Source: Silicimonas sp. (lineage in GTDB: Bacteria > Pseudomonadota > Alphaproteobacteria > Rhodobacterales > Rhodobacteraceae). Taken from it: a stretch of 40,928 nucleotides of DNA. Shown one piece after another: positions 26,822-35,262 of this stretch. The stretch covers positions 1 to 40,928 of the forward strand of contig JABDJO010000117.1 in the NCBI GenBank assembly GCA_013002465.1. The letters are read 5' to 3'. Position 1 is the stretch's first letter, and the number at the start of each line of letters is the position of its first letter. The notes under the pieces are model-generated. The model had not been told where the DNA came from and ran no database searches. It saw nothing but the letters and a program-made list of their open reading frames with translations. A program made the position numbers and the translations under genes.

Positions 26822-27946
26822 TCACTTCACCTGGGCGGCACCGGCAGCAAGCGCTGAAAGCTTGGCGTAGGCGATGTCGGGGTCGACGGCGCCGAAGCCG
26901 GCGAATGTGCCAAAGCCGCAATCGCTGCCTGCGATTACGCGCTCGTGTCCGACAATGTCGACAAATCGTTCGATGCGCTGTGCAACCAGATCGGGGTGTT
27001 CGACGAAGTTGGTTGTGGTGTCGACAACGCCCGGCACCAGCACCTTGTCGGCTGGAATGTCGTCCTTGCGATCACGGAAAACGGTCCATTCATGGCCGTG
27101 TCGCGGGTTCGAGGTTTCGAACAGGACATAGCGGGCTTTCGTGGACATTAACGTATCGAACATCTTGGCCATGGGGATATCGCACACATGGGGGCCTTCG
27201 TAATTTCCCCAACAAATATGCACCCTTACCTTGTCGGCGGGAACATCGGACAGGGCGTGATTGAGCGCCTCGACATGGGAATTTGCGACCTTGATAAACT
27301 CGTCGTCCGATAGATCGTTGAACAGCATATGGCGCGACAGAGCGAGGTCGGGGCAATCGAGTTGCAGATCAAGGCCGGCGGCGACGATGGTTTCGTATTC
27401 CTCTTTCATCGCATCGGCCAATGCTGCCAGGTAACCTTCACGGCTGGAATAGAAATCGTTCTGCAAAAACAATGAGATAACCCCAGGCGAGGCAGCGTTC
27501 ATAAAGCCACGCTCGGCGCCGTGTTCATCAATTGCTGCCTTCAAGTTACTGATATCTTTGTGTAATTCATCCTGGCCCCTGGACTTTACTTCGCCAACAC
27601 ACATCGGGCGGGCGTATTGCGGGGTTCCTCCGTCGTCGGCCAAACGCTTGAGAAAGCTGGGAAATTTCTTCAGATCGGCCGGGGCATTCCGGGGGCTGTC
27701 GCCATCGAACCCGGTATAGCGATCCTTGACATAGGTGGCATAGCTGATCTTGGAGGTTTCGCCGTCAGAGACGATGTCGATCCCTGCATCCACTTGTTTT
27801 TTAACGGTTTCAGATACAGCTTCGGTCATTGCCGCATCGAATTCAGCCGTGTCGTAGGTGGTGTTGTTTTCGCGGGCGAAGATGAAATCGACCACTTTCT
27901 GGGTGCGTGGCAGAGAGCCCACGTGACTGGTCTTGATACGGCTCAT
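26822..27946 (-). CDS. Cobalamin-independent methionine synthase-like (MetE C-terminal family) methyltransferase
   Basis: A 374-residue protein matching only the catalytic C-terminal barrel of MetE (MetE itself is ~750 residues). All four zinc ligands of the family appear to be present: H243 and C245 (VHICWGNYEGPH), E277 (VLFET) and C343 (AGSDCGFGTF). N-terminal TSHVGSLPR is the substrate-site signature. Relatives include archaeal core-MetE, which takes a methyl from methylcobalamin, and alkyl-coenzyme M transferases; it therefore probably moves a methyl or alkyl group to or from a thiol. It has a GGGGAG ribosome site and its own 200-bp upstream region. It is transcribed in the same direction as the SnoaL/cupin operon but separated from it; a role in that pathway is possible, not shown. 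Confidence 0.82.
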   Translation of the reverse strand: MSRIKTSHVGSLPRTQKVVDFIFARENNTTYDTAEFDAAMTEAVSETVKKQVDAGIDIVSDGETSKISYATYVKDRYTGFDGDSPRNAPADLKKFPSFLKRLADDGGTPQYARPMCVGEVKSRGQDELHKDISNLKAAIDEHGAERGFMNAASPGVISLFLQNDFYSSREGYLAALADAMKEEYETIVAAGLDLQLDCPDLALSRHMLFNDLSDDEFIKVANSHVEALNHALSDVPADKVRVHICWGNYEGPHVCDIPMAKMFDTLMSTKARYVLFETSNPRHGHEWTVFRDRKDDIPADKVLVPGVVDTTTNFVEHPDLVAQRIERFVDIVGHERVIAGSDCGFGTFAGFGAVDPDIAYAKLSALAAGAAQVK

Positions 27947-27981
27947 TTGGAAACTCCCCTGGCCTTGATCATTCGTTCATT

Positions 27982-27995
27982 CGGGCGCGCGCCCG
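27982..27995. promoter_or_regulatory. Perfect 14-bp GC palindrome upstream of the MetE-like gene
   Basis: CGGGCGCGCGCCCG reads the same on both strands and sits 36 bp upstream of the MetE-like start codon, in its leader. It may be a regulator site or merely GC-rich sequence. The rest of 27947-28146 shows no recognisable riboswitch or gene. Confidence 0.25.
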
Positions 27996-28146
27996 GTTAA
28001 TCTTGCAAAACGTACCTTCCAAAAGACCCGGTTTATCTCTTTTGTACAGGTCGCGGGACGCTGTGCTTAACAAATCATTGAACCCTTGGTTTTGTGGGCG
28101 ACTCATCCAAATTGGTGCGCCGCCCGTCCATCGCACAAGTTGCGCC

Positions 28147-29106
28147 TTATCCCGTCCAAGTGGCCCCTGCCGCATCGCTGGTTCCGATCACATGATAAAG
28201 CGCCGCCTCGCCGGTCATCGAGGGCACCGCGGCGTGGTTTAAATTCTCGGGCACGCTCATGGTGTCGCCGGGGGCAAGCACGGTTTCGCCGCCGTCCCAG
28301 GTCACTTTCCAATGCCCCTTTACGGGCATCAGGACCGAGGGCTTGTCATGGGCGTGCATCGCGTCACTGGCAGAGGCGCGGGTGATGAAATCGACTTCGA
28401 ACCCCGGCTTGTCGCGGATGATGCCGTTTGCGCCGATCACTTTGCACGGGGTCTTGTCGGCAAGTGCCACCATGTCCCAATAGCGCCGGACATAGCCGCC
28501 GATCACCTGCATCGTGGAAGGCTCGGGAAGAGCGTTGGCCTCGTCTTCGGTCAACTTGGTCATCGGATGCACGCCTTCGGGCAGGGTCTCGCCTTTCTTG
28601 GTGTCATAAAGCTTGCCGGTTTCGGCCAGGACCAGCCCGTGATCGGCGGCGTCCTCGATTACTTGCGGTGCCCAGATCACCCCGCCGCCCGCGTCGTCGC
28701 CGCCAAGGACCGCCATGATCATCCCATAGTCGGTGCCGATGTTTTCAAAGCCCCTGAAAATGCCCGTCGGGATATTGAAGATGTCGCCTTCTTCCAAAGT
28801 GATCTCTCCAGCGGTGCCATAACGGCCCCAGAAAAACCGCCAACGACCCGACAGCACGAAAAAGACTTCGGCTGTACGGTGCGAATGAAGCGAGTTCCGG
28901 CATTTCGGCGGCTGACCCGCGGCACCGATGTTGAAGCCGTGGGGAATGCCGATGTGGACATGCTGATCGGGGCTTTCAGAGACGCCGCCACCGATGATGG
29001 TGAAGTTTTCCTTTTGATCCGAACCCGGCGTGTGGGCGTCGATGAACGCGGTTTTGCAGGGTTGGAGCTCGCCATAGCGGACGATGCGGTCTGATAGGTC
29101 GGTCAT
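28147..29106 (-). CDS. Bicupin protein, putative metal-dependent dioxygenase or isomerase
   Basis: A 319-residue protein with two cupin barrels. The first has NSLHSHRTAEVFFVLSGRWRF (about residues 70-90) with metal-ligand histidines and EEGDIFNIPTGIFRGFEN; the second has MHAHDKPSVLMPVKGHWKVTW and LAPGDTMSVPENLNHAA. Bicupins include gentisate-type and quercetin-type dioxygenases, oxalate decarboxylase and sugar isomerases; the first-barrel HSH...E pattern suggests bound metal, but the substrate is unknown. Its ATG overlaps the stop of the PNPOx-like gene (ATGA at 29103-29106), so it is the last gene of a lacI-snoaL-pnpox-bicupin operon. Confidence 0.8.
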   Translation of the reverse strand: MTDLSDRIVRYGELQPCKTAFIDAHTPGSDQKENFTIIGGGVSESPDQHVHIGIPHGFNIGAAGQPPKCRNSLHSHRTAEVFFVLSGRWRFFWGRYGTAGEITLEEGDIFNIPTGIFRGFENIGTDYGMIMAVLGGDDAGGGVIWAPQVIEDAADHGLVLAETGKLYDTKKGETLPEGVHPMTKLTEDEANALPEPSTMQVIGGYVRRYWDMVALADKTPCKVIGANGIIRDKPGFEVDFITRASASDAMHAHDKPSVLMPVKGHWKVTWDGGETVLAPGDTMSVPENLNHAAVPSMTGEAALYHVIGTSDAAGATWTG

Positions 29107-29720
29107 TGGGTTTCTCCGAGAGCCGTGAGGCGCTGTGTCAGGTCTTCTATCTTGCGGTCGCGTTCTGCCAGATGCGGGGCGACCATGGCGGTCACCTCAT
29201 CCTGGGTGTAGCGTGGCGTGATGAATTGCGGGCAGTTCCAGTCAAAGGCGACTATGCGGATGGTGGTCAGCCGTTCGACACGGCCCGAGCCGGGCGTGAT
29301 CAGTTTCTTGGCAAGGTCGGGATCGTCTGTGGCGTCGATCATGGAGGCATGGCCTTGCAGTTTCAGCCGGGCCTTTTGCGGGTAGTCCATGGCGAAAACC
29401 GAGACGCGGTCATCGCCCAGGAGATTACCTTTTGAGATGAACTGCCGGTTGCCGCGATAATCGGCGAAGGCGATGGTTTCAGCGTCGAGCACTTTTAGAA
29501 ACCCCAAGGGTCCGCCCCGGTGCTGGACGTAGGGCCAGCCGGTTTCCGAGACGCTGGCCATATAGATCGAAGTACGGGTTTCGAGGAACGCGCGTTCGTC
29601 GGCGCCAAGTCCGGGCTTGGTGCGCGCAGGATACTTTTCGGCATAAAGTGCGCGGGTGCCGACGGTTTCCTGTTCGGCGGCGACAGCGGCGGTGAACATG
29701 AGGGTAGCGTAGTTTTCCAT
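29103..29720 (-). CDS. Pyridoxamine 5'-phosphate oxidase-family (split-barrel flavin-binding) protein
   Basis: A 205-residue protein with the FMN-binding split-barrel fold of the PNPOx family: FLETRTSIYMASVSETGWPY near residues 45-64, QHRGGPLGFLKVLD, DYRGNRQFISKGNL and RVSVFAMDYPQKARLKLQGH. Such proteins bind FMN (or F420/heme) and reduce or oxidise small molecules; this subgroup is not the vitamin B6 enzyme PdxH. The C-terminal ~30 residues look coiled (HLAERDRKIEDLTQRL). It starts 3 bp after the SnoaL gene stop and overlaps the bicupin start by 4 bp, so it is tightly coupled with them. Confidence 0.8.
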   Translation of the reverse strand: MENYATLMFTAAVAAEQETVGTRALYAEKYPARTKPGLGADERAFLETRTSIYMASVSETGWPYVQHRGGPLGFLKVLDAETIAFADYRGNRQFISKGNLLGDDRVSVFAMDYPQKARLKLQGHASMIDATDDPDLAKKLITPGSGRVERLTTIRIVAFDWNCPQFITPRYTQDEVTAMVAPHLAERDRKIEDLTQRLTALGETQ

Positions 29721-29723
29721 CGC

Positions 29724-30692
29724 TTATCCGGCCGCCATCAGAATTTGTTTCCAGATCGCGACTTCATCATAGAGCGAGAATTCACGGCGCAGGCCCCAAG
29801 GTCCGAATTCGGCGTGGCTCATGCCAAAAACATGTACCTTTGCACCTGACGGTTTGCCAAAGCTTCCCCAGCCGGAATGCGTGCCGTCAAGCGACCAACG
29901 GATCGCGGCGCGCGGGCTGAGCATGTCGGCGTCCATGCCGATCTGGTGGTGTATTTGGAAGGTGGCATCGGGGAAGGATGACCGCAGCCCGACCCAAAAC
30001 TCGGTGACCTTTTCGCGCCCGATCGCGGTCACCGCGCCTGCGTATTCGCCGATCACGGCGCGGTCATACTCGGCGTGGATCAGGTTGAAGTTGTGATCCA
30101 TGATCGAGGCGAGGTAGCCCGCATATTTTTCGCCCCATTCGTTGTCATTGCCGCGCCCCTTGTAGCCGCCATCGACGTCGTTTGCAGGTGTGAAGACGGG
30201 TTTGGCGTTTTCCACGCCGCCTTCGGCTTCGATCAGGCTTCGGGTGAAGTCTTCGGGGTCATGGCCCAGTTGGCGGACAAGGCCGCCATAGTCGCGGATC
30301 AGCCATTCGTCGTAGATGGTGTTTTCGCGCGCCGCACAATCGGCGATGACGCGGATAATCCAGGGTTTGCCGGTGGCTTTGCCGAACTGGCCGTCGCGGG
30401 TGTGGGTGGCCTTGGTCAGAAGGCGGTGCGATGACAGAAGGCCGTGGTCGGGGTCATCGGAATAGATGACGTCCTCGCCCAGAAGTTCCCGGTCCGGAAA
30501 CTCGTTGATTGTCGCCATGGTCGCGGCGATGACTTCCTTGTTGCCGCGTTGGATGCCCATTGGCGAGCGCACCGGGATATCGTCGGAATAGTAGTGTTTG
30601 AGAGTGCCGACGCCGCGGTCTTCCCAGATTTCCTTGGTGATGCCGATGATGTAATCGGGGAAGTCGCTGAAGCGGTTCGAAAAGCCTTTCAT
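29724..30692 (-). CDS. Tandem SnoaL/NTF2-like protein A
   Basis: A 322-residue protein made of two SnoaL-like (NTF2 cone) halves. The first half has GTLKHYYSDDIPVRSPMG and YDEWLIRDYGGLVRQLG; the second has EYAGAVTAIGREKVTEFWVGL, FPDATFQIHHQIG and GLRREFSLYDEVAIWKQI. SnoaL proteins are cyclases, hydratases, isomerases or small-molecule binders whose activity depends on acidic and His/Arg pocket residues. The start is set at ATG 30692 because it overlaps the stop of the upstream lacI gene (ATGA at 30689-30692) and has AAGGATGG before it; an ATG at 30701 would be inside lacI. It is the most divergent of four such proteins in this locus. Confidence 0.75.
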   Translation of the reverse strand: MKGFSNRFSDFPDYIIGITKEIWEDRGVGTLKHYYSDDIPVRSPMGIQRGNKEVIAATMATINEFPDRELLGEDVIYSDDPDHGLLSSHRLLTKATHTRDGQFGKATGKPWIIRVIADCAARENTIYDEWLIRDYGGLVRQLGHDPEDFTRSLIEAEGGVENAKPVFTPANDVDGGYKGRGNDNEWGEKYAGYLASIMDHNFNLIHAEYDRAVIGEYAGAVTAIGREKVTEFWVGLRSSFPDATFQIHHQIGMDADMLSPRAAIRWSLDGTHSGWGSFGKPSGAKVHVFGMSHAEFGPWGLRREFSLYDEVAIWKQILMAAG

Positions 30693-31711
30693 GTGGTCCA
30701 TCCTTGGGGAATGCGCGCCGATCCTCTGAGGATCAATTTGCCTTCGATTTCGATTGTTTCTGCATGTGGTTCGGCGCTGTCGATCTGGTGCATGAGGATG
30801 TCGATCGTGGCTTCGACCATGCGGTTGACCGGCTGGCGGAATGTGGTGAGGTCATAGGCTTCCCAAGCCGCGAGCGGCACGTCATCATAGCCAACGACCG
30901 AGATATCCTGGCCGGGGATCAACCCAAGGCCGCGGAGCGCGTCGATCACCCCGAACGCCATGTGGTCGTTGCCGACGAAGATGGCGTCGGGGATTTGCGA
31001 GCCCGACGCGATCTGGCGGGCGCATTCCATGGCCACGGGGCGCGAATACATGCCGTCCACCATGGCAAACGGGGCCAATCCGGCCGCGTCCATGGCTTCG
31101 GTAAAGCCTGCCTGGCGGTCACGGCCGGTGGATGCGCCCTGCCAGCCCGCGATATGGGCAATACGATTGTGGCCGCCTTCGATCAGAAATTCGGTGGCCC
31201 GGCGCGCGCCGTTTCGATTGGCCGAGGTGACGTTCGACAGGCCTGCGCCTTTTTGTGCGCGGTTGAACAACACGACCGGGATTTCAGCGGCTTGCGCGCG
31301 CTCTGCCAGATCCGAGCTGAGCGACACGCTGGCCGCGATGATGCCGTCGACCTGATATCCCATCAGGTCTTCGACGACTTTGTCGACGCCTTCGGTCGAG
31401 TTCGGGGCGGTGAACACCAGAAGGTGATACCCTTTCGCCTGCAGCGCGTTCGACAGGCGTTCAAGCGCGACCGGGTAGAACTGGTTTTCCAGGTAGGCAA
31501 CGACAAGGCCGATGATGCGGCTTTTGCCCGAGACCATGGCGCGGGCCAGCGAATTCGGGCGATAGCCGAGTTCCTTGGCGGCCTGCTTCACCTTCTTGAC
31601 GGTTTTGGCCGAAGCCGAGGCTCCGGGCGTGAAGACGCGGGAAACGGCGGATTGCGAAACCCCGGCGCGGGCGGCGACTTCGGCTGAGGTGACCTTGTTC
31701 ATGTCTGCCAC
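30689..31711 (-). CDS. LacI-family regulator of the SnoaL/ABC catabolic locus
   Basis: A 340-residue LacI/GalR regulator. The helix-turn-helix is SAEVAARAGVSQSAVSRVF (about residues 9-27) followed by the hinge ELGYRPNSLARAM, and the sugar-binding domain begins at IIGLVVAYLENQFYPVALE, with FVGNDHMAFGVIDALR and DISVVGYDDVPLAAWE toward the C-terminus. It heads a four-gene operon (snoaL A, PNPOx-like, bicupin) joined by overlaps. The only strong LacI-type palindrome I see nearby is at 39648-39661, between the ABC-transporter and SnoaL D operons, so it probably controls those in trans. The inducer is presumably the imported compound or an intermediate. Confidence 0.88.
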   Translation of the reverse strand: MADMNKVTSAEVAARAGVSQSAVSRVFTPGASASAKTVKKVKQAAKELGYRPNSLARAMVSGKSRIIGLVVAYLENQFYPVALERLSNALQAKGYHLLVFTAPNSTEGVDKVVEDLMGYQVDGIIAASVSLSSDLAERAQAAEIPVVLFNRAQKGAGLSNVTSANRNGARRATEFLIEGGHNRIAHIAGWQGASTGRDRQAGFTEAMDAAGLAPFAMVDGMYSRPVAMECARQIASGSQIPDAIFVGNDHMAFGVIDALRGLGLIPGQDISVVGYDDVPLAAWEAYDLTTFRQPVNRMVEATIDILMHQIDSAEPHAETIEIEGKLILRGSARIPQGWTT

Positions 31712-31745
31712 CCGGTATTGCGCCGCCCTTGGCGTCGCGGGGGAA

Positions 31746-31810
31746 GGGGGGACGCTGTCCCCCCTCTTGGCCCGAGGGCCAATTCACCCCCTTGGGATAT
31801 TTTCACCAAG
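31746..31810. repeat. Hairpin-rich intergenic element
   Basis: Three inverted repeats follow each other: GGGGGGAC/GTCCCCCC (31746-31764, 3-nt loop), TTGGCCC/GGGCCAA (31767-31782) and CTTGG/CCAAG (31791-31810). The ending CCCTTGGGATATTTTCACC resembles a sequence I recall as dispersed in intergenic regions of Rhodobacteraceae genomes. It lies between the stop of SnoaL gene B and the lacI start, so it may end the upstream transcript. Confidence 0.5.
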
Positions 31811-31817
31811 AAGAACA

Positions 31818-32861
31818 TCATACGGTCATTCCATCGTCGAGAAGGATGGTGCCGGTGCTTCTGGACTTGTTGAATTCGCCCATGCGGTGAAGGACGTCGA
31901 CGCCGATCTGGTTGTAAAGGTCGAGGAGGTCGACGAGGACCCAGTTTTCACGGATCAGATCGCCTTCGACGCGCCAGAAATCGAGGCTGCGCAAGAGGAC
32001 CTCCTGGCCAGCCGGTGCAATGCCCATCCAGCCGTCGCCGGTGATCGTGAGCCGCATGTTGGGCCAACCGGTTTCGGCAACATAGTCACCTTCGGCAATC
32101 CAGTGGCTCATGAGGTTGCCCAGGGCATCAAGCTTACGGTCAGGCATCGCCCTGAGGAATGGGATCTGGTGCCAGTGGCGGAACCCCGCCAGGCCGCGCG
32201 CGGTGCCGATGCCGGTGGGGCCATACCAATTAACGCGCGGGTGCCAGTATTTTTCCAGGTTCATGACCTTTGGGCCGCCTTCCGAAGGGTGGCGGCAGAG
32301 GTCGGTCAACATGTCGACGACGATGGTCATCGCCGCACTGCCATCGCCAGTGGTGGTGAGGCCGTCCTGAGTCATCGGAGCGGGGGTGTTGAGGAATTTG
32401 CCCAGTTGCGGCGCCATGGGCCAGGCACCCGCCTGCATCATCAGTTCGGGAATGTCCCAGATCATCTGGACTTCGGCCACGCGACCGTCCTTGATGCGGA
32501 AAAATTCATGATAACGCATGTGGGCCAGGTGCCCGGTTGGTGGGATACCAAGGAACGGGGCCGTGAAAGTGCCCATGTAGCTGCCCATGCAGCCAAGCCA
32601 GTCCTGACCTTCGGGTGTGGTGCCCGCGGTGACGATCATGTCGCGACGTTCCAGATCGGGCATGGCGTGGTGCAGCGGGCCGAGGCAGGTGGCGTAAAAG
32701 GCGTCAGGGCCTTCCATGTCGCCGAAGGGATGGCAGAGATGGAGCCGAGCGTCCTCGGTCATGACATCGGCAAGTGCGGCCTGAACGGTGGCGGGTTCGA
32801 AGGTGGCGGCGGCCGCGCGGTAGGCGGCAAGGGCGTATTTGATGTCGGCTGTGCTGGCCAT
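31818..32861 (-). CDS. Tandem SnoaL/NTF2-like protein B
   Basis: A 347-residue protein of two SnoaL-like halves. The first contains HLCHPFGDMEGPDAF (41-55), APFLGIPPTG (101-110) and RYHEFFRIKDGRVAE; the second contains YWHPRVNWYGPTGIGT (205-220), AMPDRKLDALG and EGDLIRENWVLVDL (299-312). These blocks recur in proteins C and D, so the three are one paralogous family. The catalytic pocket is likely lined by the conserved His of WH, the DxxE-type acids and the ENW motif, but no reaction can be assigned. It is immediately downstream of the HisD-type gene (stop and start adjacent), last in the ABC-transporter operon. Confidence 0.78.
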   Translation of the reverse strand: MASTADIKYALAAYRAAAATFEPATVQAALADVMTEDARLHLCHPFGDMEGPDAFYATCLGPLHHAMPDLERRDMIVTAGTTPEGQDWLGCMGSYMGTFTAPFLGIPPTGHLAHMRYHEFFRIKDGRVAEVQMIWDIPELMMQAGAWPMAPQLGKFLNTPAPMTQDGLTTTGDGSAAMTIVVDMLTDLCRHPSEGGPKVMNLEKYWHPRVNWYGPTGIGTARGLAGFRHWHQIPFLRAMPDRKLDALGNLMSHWIAEGDYVAETGWPNMRLTITGDGWMGIAPAGQEVLLRSLDFWRVEGDLIRENWVLVDLLDLYNQIGVDVLHRMGEFNKSRSTGTILLDDGMTV

Positions 32862-34172
32862 TTATTCTGCAGCTTCCCCGTAAGCCACGTTCTTTCCGCC
32901 ATAGCGGCGCACCCGGATGTTGCATTGTTCGGCGTGACCGACGAAGCCTTCCAGAAGGCAGAGCCGCGAGCCGTATGCGCCGATCATGGTTGCGGCCTCG
33001 TCGGTTGTAATGCGTTGATACGAATGCGTTTTCAGGAACTTTCCAACCCAGAGGCCGCCGGTGTAACGGCCCGCCTTCTTGGTGGGAAGCGTGTGATTGG
33101 TGCCGATCACCTTGTCGCCGTTTGCGACATTGGTTCGGGGGCCAAGGAACAACGCGCCATAGCTGTGCATGTTGTCGAGGAACCAGTCGTCCCGGGATGT
33201 CATGACCTGAACGTGTTCGTAGGCCATGTCGTTTGCGACGGTCAGCATTTCCTCGAAGGTGTCGCACAGGACGACATCACCATAGTCTTCCCAGCTTTTG
33301 CGCGCTGTCTCGGCTGTCGGCAGGATTTCGAGGATGCGGTCGATTTCGGTCAGCGTTTCGCGCGCCAGCTTTTCGGAATTGGTGATCAGACAGGCGGGCG
33401 AGTTGTAGCCGTGTTCGGCCTGCCCCAAAAGGTCGGTGGCGCAAAGCTCGGCATCGACGGTGCCGTCGGCGATCACCATGGTTTCGGTCGGGCCGGCGAA
33501 AAGGTCGATGCCGACGCGTCCGAACAACTGGCGCTTGGCTTCGGCGACAAAGGCGTTGCCGGGGCCGACCAGCAGATGAACCGCCTCGATGCTTTCGGTG
33601 CCGATGGCCATGGCGCCGACGGCCTGGATGCCGCCGAGGACATAGATTTCGTCGGCGCCGCCGAGGTGCATGGCGGCGATGACCGCGGGGTTGGGTTCGC
33701 CGTTGAAGGGCGGTGTGCAAGCGATGATGCGGGGCACTCCGGCGACCTTGGCGGTGGCGACCGACATATGGGCGCTTGCGACCATGGGGAACTTGCCGCC
33801 CGGCACATAGCAGCCGACGGACTGGACGGGGATGTTCTTGTGGCCAAGGATGACGCCGGGGAGGGTTTCGACCTCGATATCGGTCATGCTTGCGCGCTGC
33901 GCCTTTGCGAAGTTGACGACCTGTTCCTGGGCGAACCTGATATCTTCCATGTCGCGCGGTGCGACCTTGGCGACGATGGCGTCGATCTCGTCGGCGCTGA
34001 GGCGATAGCTGTCACGGTCATAGCTGTCGAACTTGTTGGCCAGTTCGCGCACGGCTGTGTCCCCCCGTGCTTCGATATCGGCCAGCGTCGCCGCGACGGC
34101 ACCCGCGACCTTGGCATCGTCTTCGGCAATCTCGTCAGCGGGTCTGGAGCGTTTCAGGTGGGTGATGGGCAT
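32862..34172 (-). CDS. HisD-family NAD-dependent dehydrogenase (HpsN-like)
   Basis: A 436-residue zinc alcohol dehydrogenase of the histidinol dehydrogenase family. Residues matching the HisD zinc ligands (Q251, H254, D353, H413) and catalytic pair (E319, H320) are all present, in [32 protein letters not shown] and [12 protein letters not shown]. The segment after NHTLPT ([17 protein letters not shown]) differs from true HisD (YGYTA..) and matches the catabolic paralogue type, such as sulfopropanediol 3-dehydrogenase HpsN, that I recall from Rhodobacteraceae. Such enzymes oxidise a terminal alcohol to a carboxylate in two NAD-dependent steps. Flanked by two SnoaL genes and downstream of an importer, it is almost certainly catabolic, not part of histidine synthesis. 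The substrate here is unproven. Confidence 0.82.
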   Translation of the reverse strand: MPITHLKRSRPADEIAEDDAKVAGAVAATLADIEARGDTAVRELANKFDSYDRDSYRLSADEIDAIVAKVAPRDMEDIRFAQEQVVNFAKAQRASMTDIEVETLPGVILGHKNIPVQSVGCYVPGGKFPMVASAHMSVATAKVAGVPRIIACTPPFNGEPNPAVIAAMHLGGADEIYVLGGIQAVGAMAIGTESIEAVHLLVGPGNAFVAEAKRQLFGRVGIDLFAGPTETMVIADGTVDAELCATDLLGQAEHGYNSPACLITNSEKLARETLTEIDRILEILPTAETARKSWEDYGDVVLCDTFEEMLTVANDMAYEHVQVMTSRDDWFLDNMHSYGALFLGPRTNVANGDKVIGTNHTLPTKKAGRYTGGLWVGKFLKTHSYQRITTDEAATMIGAYGSRLCLLEGFVGHAEQCNIRVRRYGGKNVAYGEAAE

Positions 34173-34196
34173 AACTTTTACTTTCGTGAATGACGG

Positions 34197-35168
34197 TCAG
34201 GCGGCGCTTTCGAGATCGCCGAAAACGTCGACGCCCAGTTGCAAAAGCACATGGGGGATGTCGACGAAGACCCAGTTTTCGATCAGGAGGTCACCTTCGC
34301 GGCGCCACCAGTCGCAAACCCGCATGTAAAGGCGGTTTTCGGTGACGGGTTGGCCGAGGAAGGGTTTCGCCTGCACGCAGTTCAGCGACGGCCAACCGCC
34401 CGAAGCGATGTAGTCGCCGTCGGCGAAGCGGGCGAAGTGCTTGGTTTCGCTGCCGGGGACGGAACCGCCGATCCATTCCGAGAAGGTCTGCTCGAAGGGA
34501 ACCTGGAATCCGGCAAAATTCTCGATCCCGATGAAGCTGCCAAAGGCGGCGGGGCCGTACCAGAGCATATCGTCGTGCCAGTAGGGCCGCCAGGCTTGGT
34601 CTTCGGTCGCAAGCGAGCGGAGCATGGCGGTGACCATTTCGACAGAAGACGTGCTGCGGCCCGGATCGTTGGTGTGCCACTGGAGCCCGTTCTGGGTGAT
34701 CGGCCCTGCGAGGTAGCCGGTGTAGCCGCGGTCTTTGCCGGGGCTTTCAGCGATCGGCCATTGGCCGGCGGCAATCATCAGTTCGGGCAGGTCGATGTAG
34801 ATATAGCTTTCGACCGCCGCGCCGTTTTCCATCCGGTGAAATTCGCCGAACCGCAGGTGGGCGAGCGTGCCTGTCGGTTGGATCCCCAGAAACGGTGCCG
34901 CAAAATGGCCGGTGTAGTAGCCGGTGGAGGTGACCCAGGTCTGGCTGTCGCAGGTGCCGCCGAAGGCAATGTAGTCGGTGCGCGTCAGGTGTTGGAATGA
35001 CGCGCGTAGTTGGGCGAGGAAAGTGTCGGCATAGGTCTCGGGCGTCATGTCGTTGAAGGGGTGGACGACGTTGATTTGGGCGGCATCAGCGAAGAAGCCC
35101 GACGGCAGGGTGCCGTGGCGTGCGGCTTCGACGTAGGCACGGAAGGTGGATTTGGCTGCATTGCTCAT
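34197..35168 (-). CDS. Tandem SnoaL/NTF2-like protein C
   Basis: A 323-residue two-domain SnoaL-like protein. The first half has VVHPFNDMTPETYADTFL (about residues 34-51), APFLGIQPTG and LRFGEFHRMENG; the second has YWHDDMLWYGPAAFGSF, DGDYIASGGWPSL and REGDLLIENWVFVDI. It is closest to protein B and D in these blocks. It starts about 94 bp after the last permease gene and is followed, 24 bp later, by the HisD-type gene, so it is likely the first catabolic enzyme gene of the operon. Confidence 0.78.
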   Translation of the reverse strand: MSNAAKSTFRAYVEAARHGTLPSGFFADAAQINVVHPFNDMTPETYADTFLAQLRASFQHLTRTDYIAFGGTCDSQTWVTSTGYYTGHFAAPFLGIQPTGTLAHLRFGEFHRMENGAAVESYIYIDLPELMIAAGQWPIAESPGKDRGYTGYLAGPITQNGLQWHTNDPGRSTSSVEMVTAMLRSLATEDQAWRPYWHDDMLWYGPAAFGSFIGIENFAGFQVPFEQTFSEWIGGSVPGSETKHFARFADGDYIASGGWPSLNCVQAKPFLGQPVTENRLYMRVCDWWRREGDLLIENWVFVDIPHVLLQLGVDVFGDLESAA

Positions 35169-35215
35169 AGTGAATTGCGGGCAGAGGTGCGCCCACCCGC
35201 AGGGATGATCGGGCG

Positions 35216-35239
35216 CGGCCCGGCGTTGCCGCCGGGCGT
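35216..35239. terminator. GC-rich hairpin after the last permease gene
   Basis: CGCCCGGCG-type arms: GCCCGGCG (35218-35225) pairs with CGCCGGGC (35230-35237) around a TTGC loop, extended by one C-G pair and a wobble. It lies in the 94-bp gap between the permease stop and SnoaL gene C on the minus strand. No T-run is visible, so it would at most attenuate or stabilise. Confidence 0.45.
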
Positions 35240-35262
35240 ACCTGATCGAACCGAGTGCGTCT

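Noticed and set aside
27947-28146. Riboswitch (SAM or SAH type) upstream of the MetE-like gene
   Set aside because: I looked for conserved stems of known SAM/SAH/cobalamin riboswitches and saw none; only a GC palindrome and a normal ribosome site.
27969-28175. 68-codon minus-strand frame upstream of the MetE-like gene
   Set aside because: It overlaps the end of the bicupin gene, has no recognisable motif and no clear ribosome site; more likely untranslated leader.
28312-29094. 260-codon plus-strand frame opposite the bicupin gene
   Set aside because: Shadow of the bicupin reading frame without ribosome site or motif.
31575-34193. Very long plus-strand open frame opposite lacI, SnoaL B and the HisD-type gene
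   Set aside because: It lies entirely antisense to three well-supported genes, has low-complexity Gly/His/Val-rich composition typical of the complementary frame of GC-rich genes, and no recognisable domain.
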